A stretch of DNA of 64,000 bases from Cheiracanthium punctorium (taxonomy: Eukaryota; Arthropoda; Arachnida; Araneae; Cheiracanthiidae). Below the pieces are notes generated by a model. The model made no database searches and was not told the DNA's origin. It saw only the letters and a program-made list of their open reading frames with translations. The translations under genes and the position numbers were made by a program. The stretch covers positions 1 through 64,000 of the forward strand of contig JAWZYV010019552.1 in assembly GCA_038373885.1 (NCBI GenBank), written 5' to 3'. Numbering within the stretch: the first letter of the stretch is position 1; each line of letters begins with the position of its first letter. Below are positions 58,514 through 64,000 of this stretch, one piece after another.

Positions 58514-58822
58514 ATAAAATAAATAAAAACTTTGTGAAAAAAAGCGCACATAAAATGTTACATATAAGATGTTACGATCGCTTCGACCAAAAAATGTTTT
58601 CGGTCTTCATCAGACAAGCCTTTCGACTCACTGAGCTGAGGAAACTGAAAAAGTGAGCTGAACTCACTGAGCTGAGGGATCTTTTTCGGTTCCCTCAGCT
58701 CAGTGAGTCGAAGGGCTTGTCTGATGAAGACCGAAAGAATTTTTTGGTCGAAACGATCGTAACATCTTATAAGTAACATTTTATGGGTTCTTTCTTTTCA
58801 CAAAGTCTTTATTTATTTTATC
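58514..58822. repeat. foldback element
   Basis: A left arm including GATGTTACGATCGCTTCGAC and CTTCATCAGACAAGCC pairs with a right arm GGCTTGTCTGATGAAGACCG...GGTCGAAACGATCGTAACAT. Arms are about 125 bp, with a short loop made of CTCAGCTCAGTGAG words. Half of a related arm is at 31345-31440. Confidence 0.75.
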
Positions 58823-59074
58823 AAACACTTGTTTCCATTAACCCCCAACCGTTTTGTTTGGTTTGAAACAGACAAATATTTCCGAAATAGGCTGTAAACA
58901 AAGACTACCCACAGACCGTCGTGAGTCGTGAGTCGAAATTATTTTGGGATATTCCTGTAGAACCATAAAAAAACATACAGTGGAACTTCTATGAGCGACC
59001 ACCTCTATCAAACGGCCCTCTCCTCCAACGACCCATTTTTTAAGGCACCGAATTTTTACCCTATTAACTAAATT

Positions 59075-59472
59075 TTAACCCTTTAACGCGCAGTGTTCCC
59101 GCTCTGGGAACACCACGTCGACGTTTTGACTGTTGCCAGTCACGAAGAATAGATTGGAATTCTATAAAAATAGTTGCAGGTGACAGAGCTCCACGAGAAT
59201 CCTATACTTTTTAGCACGTCATTTCCCGTCAAAAAATGGTCACTATTATGTTTAACAGCACTGACATCCGCTGAAAAAATGGAAGAATGCGAGAACAGCT
59301 GGATAGATTGACCAATGCTGGGCACAGCCAACTGCACCAAAAAAGGGTCTCTAGATCTGTGGCACGCGATGAACATTTCGATCGTCCGCCATCTTGCTGG
59401 TCGTTAAGTCGAGCGATGGCAACGGCTGCCCTTTCTTCAGCATTGGGAAAGAGTTGCACCTCAAAGGGTTAA
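59075..59472 (-). mobile_element. PB-M copy I, internally deleted
   Basis: TTAA at 59075-59078 and 59469-59472. Most of one foldback arm is missing (the sequence jumps from CCAATGCTG to GGCACAGCC). Inserted in the pogo element. Confidence 0.88.
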
Positions 59473-59661
59473 AAGGTCCTCCAGAAAAGGACACACAACC
59501 CCCTATAAGCGACCGGTTATTGCCCCCTGTCCGAAAAACTTCTAGCGTTTTTCCGAATGTAGAGTAAACGAATACCGTATTTCAAACCAGTTGCTCTACT
59601 TCGACAGTAGATGTGAGCACTCGTACACAACACGTACAAATCTTGCAATTAGAGAAGAGAC

Positions 59662-59859
59662 ATGTCGAAGAAACGAGGGATTTTACCATTGGAGCGGCAC
59701 AATGATGGGATCGAGTCACATGAAAAAGGAAATTCACAGAGAATATTTCGCGGTTTGGTTGTGGGAAAACGCAAAAGGCAAATAGATTTTATTATGTCAA
59801 ATTCAGAATGCATCAAGAATGTCAGGATAAATGTTCTTTTGGCCGATGTAAAAAAATAA
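59662..59859 (+). pseudogene. pogo/Tigger transposase N-terminus
   Basis: Sixty-five codons begin MSKKRGILPLERHNDGIES and continue HEKGNSQRIF then VGKRKRQID. This resembles the CENP-B N-terminal helix-turn-helix of Tigger transposases (LTLEEK...I...EKG.S...IA...GVGKSTVSDI). The match is degenerate and the frame ends at TAA at 59857-59859. No DDE domain remains. Confidence 0.65.
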
Positions 59860-60316
59860 GAGAAGTACTCTCGCAAAAAGAAAATAGCATGAAACAATTC
59901 GAAATTTCTAAGTAATTTATTAAAATTTAAATTTTAAAAATACATTTATATAATTACTTGTGTATTAGTATACAATTTCATACATAAAAAAACACAAAGA
60001 ATATTTCTTATAGTTTTTTGGGGGGGTTACCGAAAGTTTATACTTCTTTGAGCGACCACCTCTCTTAACGACCGAATTTTCAAGGAACACAGGGTGATCG
60101 CTCCCTAGAAGTTGTACTCTACTGTACATGTTTTACAGTAGGGCACATGGTACAGCTCGTGAGAATAATATAAATAAATTCCATAGTCACCGATGCCGAT
60201 ATAGAGCAAGGACGGACGGACAGATACGAAATCCGAAATCATAAACAAAGCCCTTTTCACCCTCAAATGTACGGAAGTTTTGAGACATACCTCACACAGA
60301 AACAATATATAAATGA

Positions 60317-60429
60317 ATTTCTTAGAAATTGTCGCATACTGATGGCAGCTGGACAAACAAGCATACTGACCAACAGAAATTACGGACAACCCTTCATTGC
60401 TTCGGGGGAAAGCTTTGCAAAATACATCT
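60317..60429 (+). repeat. flank shared with 50008-50118
   Basis: TTCTTAGAAATTGTCGCATA through GCTTTGCAAAATACATC is nearly identical at both places and leads directly into PB-M copies J and G. The MITE and its flank were therefore copied together, or both hit the same repeat at the same TTAA. Confidence 0.75.
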
Positions 60430-60929
60430 TTAACCCTTTAACGCGCAGTGTTCCCGCTCTGGGAACACCCAACTCTGACGTTTGGACTGTTGCCAGTCAC
60501 GAAGAATAGATTGGATTTCTATAAAAAAAGAGTTGCGGGTGACATAACTCTACGAGAATCCTTTACTTTTGAGCACGTCATTTCCCGTCAAAAAAGGGTC
60601 ACGATTCTTTTTAACAGCACTGACATCTGCTGAAGAATGCGAGAACAGCTGGATAGATTGCCCCATGCTGAAAAAAGGGCAGCCGTTGCCATCGCTCGAC
60701 TTAACGACCCGCAAGAGGCGGACGATCGAAACGTTCATCGCGTGCCAGAGATCGAGAGACCCCTTTTTCTGACGACAGCTGGCTGTGCCGGCACAGCCAG
60801 CTGTCGTCAAAAAAGGGGTCTCTCGATCTGTGGCACGCGATGAACGTTTCCATCGTCCGCCCTCTCGCTGGTCGTTCAGTCGAGCGATGGCAACGGCTGC
60901 CCCTTTTTTCAGCAGTGGGAAAGGGTTAA
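60430..60929 (-). mobile_element. PB-M copy J, near-perfect foldback
   Basis: TTAA at 60430-60433 and 60926-60929. Arms of about 120 bp meet at an uninterrupted palindrome, GACGACAGCTGGCTGTGCC and its exact inverse (60771-60808). This is the best preserved copy of the family. Confidence 0.9.
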
Positions 60930-61513
60930 AAGCAGAACTAATATGTACTAGTATATGTTACTTTGCCTATCATTCATAACTTCAAAAAAGAACAAAAAAA
61001 AAGGGGGGGGGGGGAAGAGAAATGGCTCAGAGAATCAATCAGTGGCGTGTCGGCAGCGGAATTCTGCGAGTGACACCCTGGCGGAATGTTTTACGACCCA
61101 AACAAGAGAAGAAAAGAATAAAATAATGAAATTTTCTTCCACCAACATTATTCGATGGAAGAATAATAGCCGAGGCAGCAATTATTATCCATTATGTCAA
61201 GGCTGAACAAATCGGTGAAGAAAAGAATTAAAATAAAATCTGAAACACTTTCATATTTCAAATGCACACTAAAATGCGATGTGTTAGAAGCGCATCATAA
61301 TCCATGCGTCGTTCCTGTTTTTCTTCTTTATTTCGTTCCGTTGGAAAATGTATCCTTATTCATGAGAGTGCCGGGTTGTCGTCCTCGTTTTATAAAAGGA
61401 CTTCTTTGGAATTGAAATCTGTATCAAAATCGCCTACTAAAACTGTTTTACAATCTTCGTCAGGCATTTTCTGACTGTGCTATTTGCCTTTATAACGCTG
61501 TTCTTAAAAAAAA
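60930..61513. other. unassigned sequence
   Basis: A G run at 61003-61014; otherwise nothing recognised. Confidence 0.35.
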
Positions 61514-61555
61514 TCCGGAGTGACTCCACTCGATTTTCCTAACACTTACGATTAA

Positions 61556-62803
61556 GGGGACAGCCTACTTTTAAAATGCCCCAAAAATTGATTTTGAGAT
61601 TTTTATCTCATTAAATAGTTTACTTTATTCTAAAAAGATTGATACCAACCATTTTTCTGTATGACAATTATTTATTGAGATAAAAAGGAAAATGTAAACG
61701 CAAGTTGGGCAGCATGCTGTAGAAGCTGCAACTAATGTTGACACTCAAAGCATAAAAGAGGCAGAAAAGAAATGTACAGAATTTAATTTAGAAACTCGAA
61801 GAGCCAGAAAAATGCTCAACAGTTCTCAGTTTGAGGCAATAAAAGAAAACGAAGGCAATGTGCATGAAAGCGGAAAATTTTAAATCGAAAAGTTCAAAAA
61901 GTGAAATAAAATCAAATTTTTATGTTGCATAGTAAAAAAAATATATACATGGATATAATTATTAAAATAACTTCAAATAATGTACTTTACCAATATTCGT
62001 GCCTTTATATCCTAAAAATGTATCTTTTGTTAAGGTATGTACATATTTTTTCATATTTACAATTGTCGAGCTTTTCTTTAGATTGATGTTTCTTAAGCCA
62101 TATTAAAACATATTTTGGGTTAATCATTTTAAATACTCAGTAAAATTATTTTTAAATAGTAAATGTTTCAATAGAAAATGTTTTTAATTTTTAAAAATTA
62201 AATTTATGTTCCAAAACTACAATTTGAACTTTAATTGGCGTTTTCTCAAAACACTGTTTTTCAAGTTTGCGCGCATGATATTTTAAAAACTATTTAAGAT
62301 ATCAACTTGAAATTTTTCTCAGGCATTTATTTTAATATAATGAACAAAATGAACTAAAATGAAATGGTTGTGTTTCATAGAAAAAAAGTTATGATTGTAA
62401 AACTATCAAAATTTTTATGATAATTTAAACTTTTAGATTAAATATTTTTTTTAATTTAAATTATGAAAATAATTAAACCATTTTAGTTTAGATTGTTAAT
62501 TATAATGTTTTGTTTAATTTAGAAAAAAATTATGAGGATCAAAGGAATTCTAATTGAGATATCTTGCGCGCAGTGGGAAAGTACCCTTGAATTGTTTTTA
62601 CAATATTGTGTGGTAAAATAATATTTTTTAAATTATCACCTTTATAATAAACTACAATAACGTTTTTAATCAATAGACTAATGTCATAGTAGTTAACGGA
62701 AAAAAAATTGTGTTTCTGCATGCATTCATTATTTTTTTTTTTTAATTATGAAAGTTGAACTAAAATTTCTACATTTTCCCATTCTTAAAAGTAGGCTGTC
62801 CCC
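61556..62803 (+). mobile_element. TTAA element with GGGGACAGCC ends (possible Kolobok)
   Basis: Inverted repeats GGGGACAGCCTACTTTTAA at both ends (19 bp identical). TTAA is duplicated at 61552-61555 and 62804-62807; HINE-A copies elsewhere show the single TTAA. GGG-type termini with TTAA fit Kolobok better than piggyBac. 1248 bp, mostly AT-rich, with one short coding trace. Confidence 0.85.
61701..61883 (+). pseudogene. transposase C-terminal remnant
   Basis: Sixty open codons ending TAA, without a start, encode a charged tail that includes EAEKKCTEFNLETRRARKML and ENEGNVHESGKF. Composition and codon pattern look coding compared with the AT-rich surroundings. A basic helix then EG...GKF at the very end recalls Kolobok-type C-termini, but I am not certain. 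Confidence 0.45.
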
Positions 62804-63399
62804 TTAAGATCATGACCCAGCATTTAAATTAATTTTAATCGAGGAACATATATACCCAATGGAAGCTCAATCGAATGCGTAGTTAAAATGCTAGTGCACA
62901 TTCAAGAATTTCTTTTCATAGGCCATAATGTCAAAGAAATGTTTGTCGTAGCCCTGTAGAAAAACTATAAGTCCTATACACATCAAAATCAATAAGGCTC
63001 TTACGACGGTGGTTTATAGCATATATACCCAATTTGAGCACAATCGAATGCGCCGTTTAAAAGCTAGCGCACTTTCAAGATTTTCCCCCCATAGGCCATA
63101 ATGTCAAAGAAATGTTTGTCGTAGCCCTGTAGAAAAACTATATGTCCTATATACACCCAAATCAATACCGGTCTTGCGACGGTGGTTTATAACATATATA
63201 CCCAATTTGAACTCGATCGAATGTACCGTTTAGGAGCTATCGTGTTCACTCACATACACATACACACACATACATACCTCTCGTAAAAATAGCATCCATG
63301 AACTTAGAAGACCTCCAAACGTGTCCATGCACTAAAATCTCGATGTCGAATTTTTTCATGATTGCAATACTTTCCTTACAGGGTACATGCTCAGAAAGT

Positions 63400-63805
63400 A
63401 AAACTAGTCCACTAAGTGCTGATTTGTATGAAAAAAACCTGAAAATTTAAGAAAAGAATGCCTAATCCGAAATTTACAAACAATTTCGACATTTATTGGA
63501 TAGTTTAACATTTATTAACCACATTTGTGTCTTTTTTTAACTGGATTAGCCATGCAAAGTGCCATCTAGTGGACCTTTCGTGAACTGTTAAAAATCTTTG
63601 AGTGCATCTCGTAAATAGTCCATATGCCGAATTGGGTATTCATCGTCTGACACGTTCCATCTGCAGAATGCTATTTGTAAAGGAAATTTAATGATAACGA
63701 ACCCGTACAGTATACCTCATACAAAAACCCTTAACGGGTTAAAAAAGTTGTGATGCAGCATTTTACTTTATAGCTATATGAATTTTAAATACAGGTTTAA
63801 AAAAA
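63400..63805. other. unassigned sequence
   Basis: No gene. CCCTTAACGGGTTAA at 63728-63742 resembles a TTAA-element end but has no clear partner. Confidence 0.35.
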
Positions 63806-64000
63806 TCTGGAGTGACTCCACTCGACTTTCCGAACACTTACGATTAAGATCATGACCAAGCACTTAAATAAATTTGAATCGATGATCAATTCCAAACATA
63901 TATACCAAATTGAAGCTCGATCGAATGTACCGTTTAAACGCTAGCGCACTTTCAGAATGCTCTCCCATAGGCCATAATGTAAAAGAAATCTTTCTCGTTA
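63806..64000 (-). mobile_element. HINE-A copy 18, cut by window end
   Basis: Hairpin end TCTGGAGTGACTCCACTCG after an A run, then the 3' region and the start of the first unit up to the window edge. Confidence 0.85.

Larger units (their letters stand above)
58978..60124 (+). mobile_element. pogo/Tigger element with CENP-B-type remnant
   Basis: Left CAGTGGAACTTCTATGAGCG and, inverted, right CAGTAGAGTACAACTTCTAG; TA on both sides (58976-58977, 60125-60126). PB-M copy I is nested at 59075-59472. Coding trace at 59662-59859. Confidence 0.8.
61514..63399 (-). mobile_element. HINE-A copy 17, split by a TTAA element
   Basis: The hairpin end is at 61514 and the other end at 63399 (TCAGAAAGT, diverged). 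Two unit boundaries near 62891 and 63067. It is interrupted within CGATTAAGATCATG by the element 61556-62803. Confidence 0.85.

Overview
This window looks like gene-free, transposon-packed animal DNA, most likely from an arthropod (possibly a chelicerate; this is inference from the mix of families and was not tested by search). No host protein-coding exon, rRNA gene or genuine tRNA gene could be recognised. The only long intact reading frame is a Tc1-type transposase at 18045-19085. Nearly everything else that can be explained is a DNA transposon, a rolling-circle element or a miniature derivative, and many are nested inside one another.

Two rolling-circle-type families dominate. HINE-A (my name) has 18 copies, complete or partial, and fills about 11 kb. 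Each copy starts ACTTTCCGAACATG, then has a TG microsatellite and 1-4 tandem units of 173 bp. It ends with an inverted ACTTTCCGAACA, a short TGGAG/CTCCA hairpin and a T run. That layout matches non-autonomous Helentrons (HINEs). Hel-B has three copies (15245-16548, 23298-25093, 40537-41836) with canonical Helitron ends (TC...hairpin...CTAG, inserted between A and T) and a 156-bp internal tandem repeat.

Cut-and-paste elements are: a TTAA-flanked piggyBac-like MITE family with long foldback arms (PB-M, ten copies); several hAT elements with exact or near-exact 8-bp duplications; pogo/Tigger-like elements with CAG...CTG ends and TA duplications; mariners and Tc1 elements, mostly decayed; a PIF/Harbinger-like MITE with TAA duplication; and a possible Kolobok element with TTAA duplication.

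Layout: 1-6.2 kb, pogo-like element with nested dead Tc1, then a mariner inside an older repeat. 6.7-13.9 kb, PB-M copies, HINE-A pair, a pogo MITE, a Harbinger-like MITE and two dead mariner-class elements. 15-19.5 kb, one TA-flanked element carrying a Hel-B and the intact Tc1. 20.7-25.2 kb, HINE-A copies, one split by Hel-B. 25.3-30.8 kb, stacked TA element, hATs and PB-M. 31-34.7 kb, pogo/hAT nest and SINEs. 35-49 kb, many HINE-A copies, PB-M and a hAT split by Hel-B. 49-61 kb, PB-M, R6 dimers, mariner, MITEs and a pogo remnant. 61.5-64 kb, HINE-A split by the Kolobok-like element.

The window repeatedly holds its own controls: unoccupied sister copies of insertion sites are present for HINE-A, PB-M, two mariners and a TA element, so boundaries and target duplications can be read directly.
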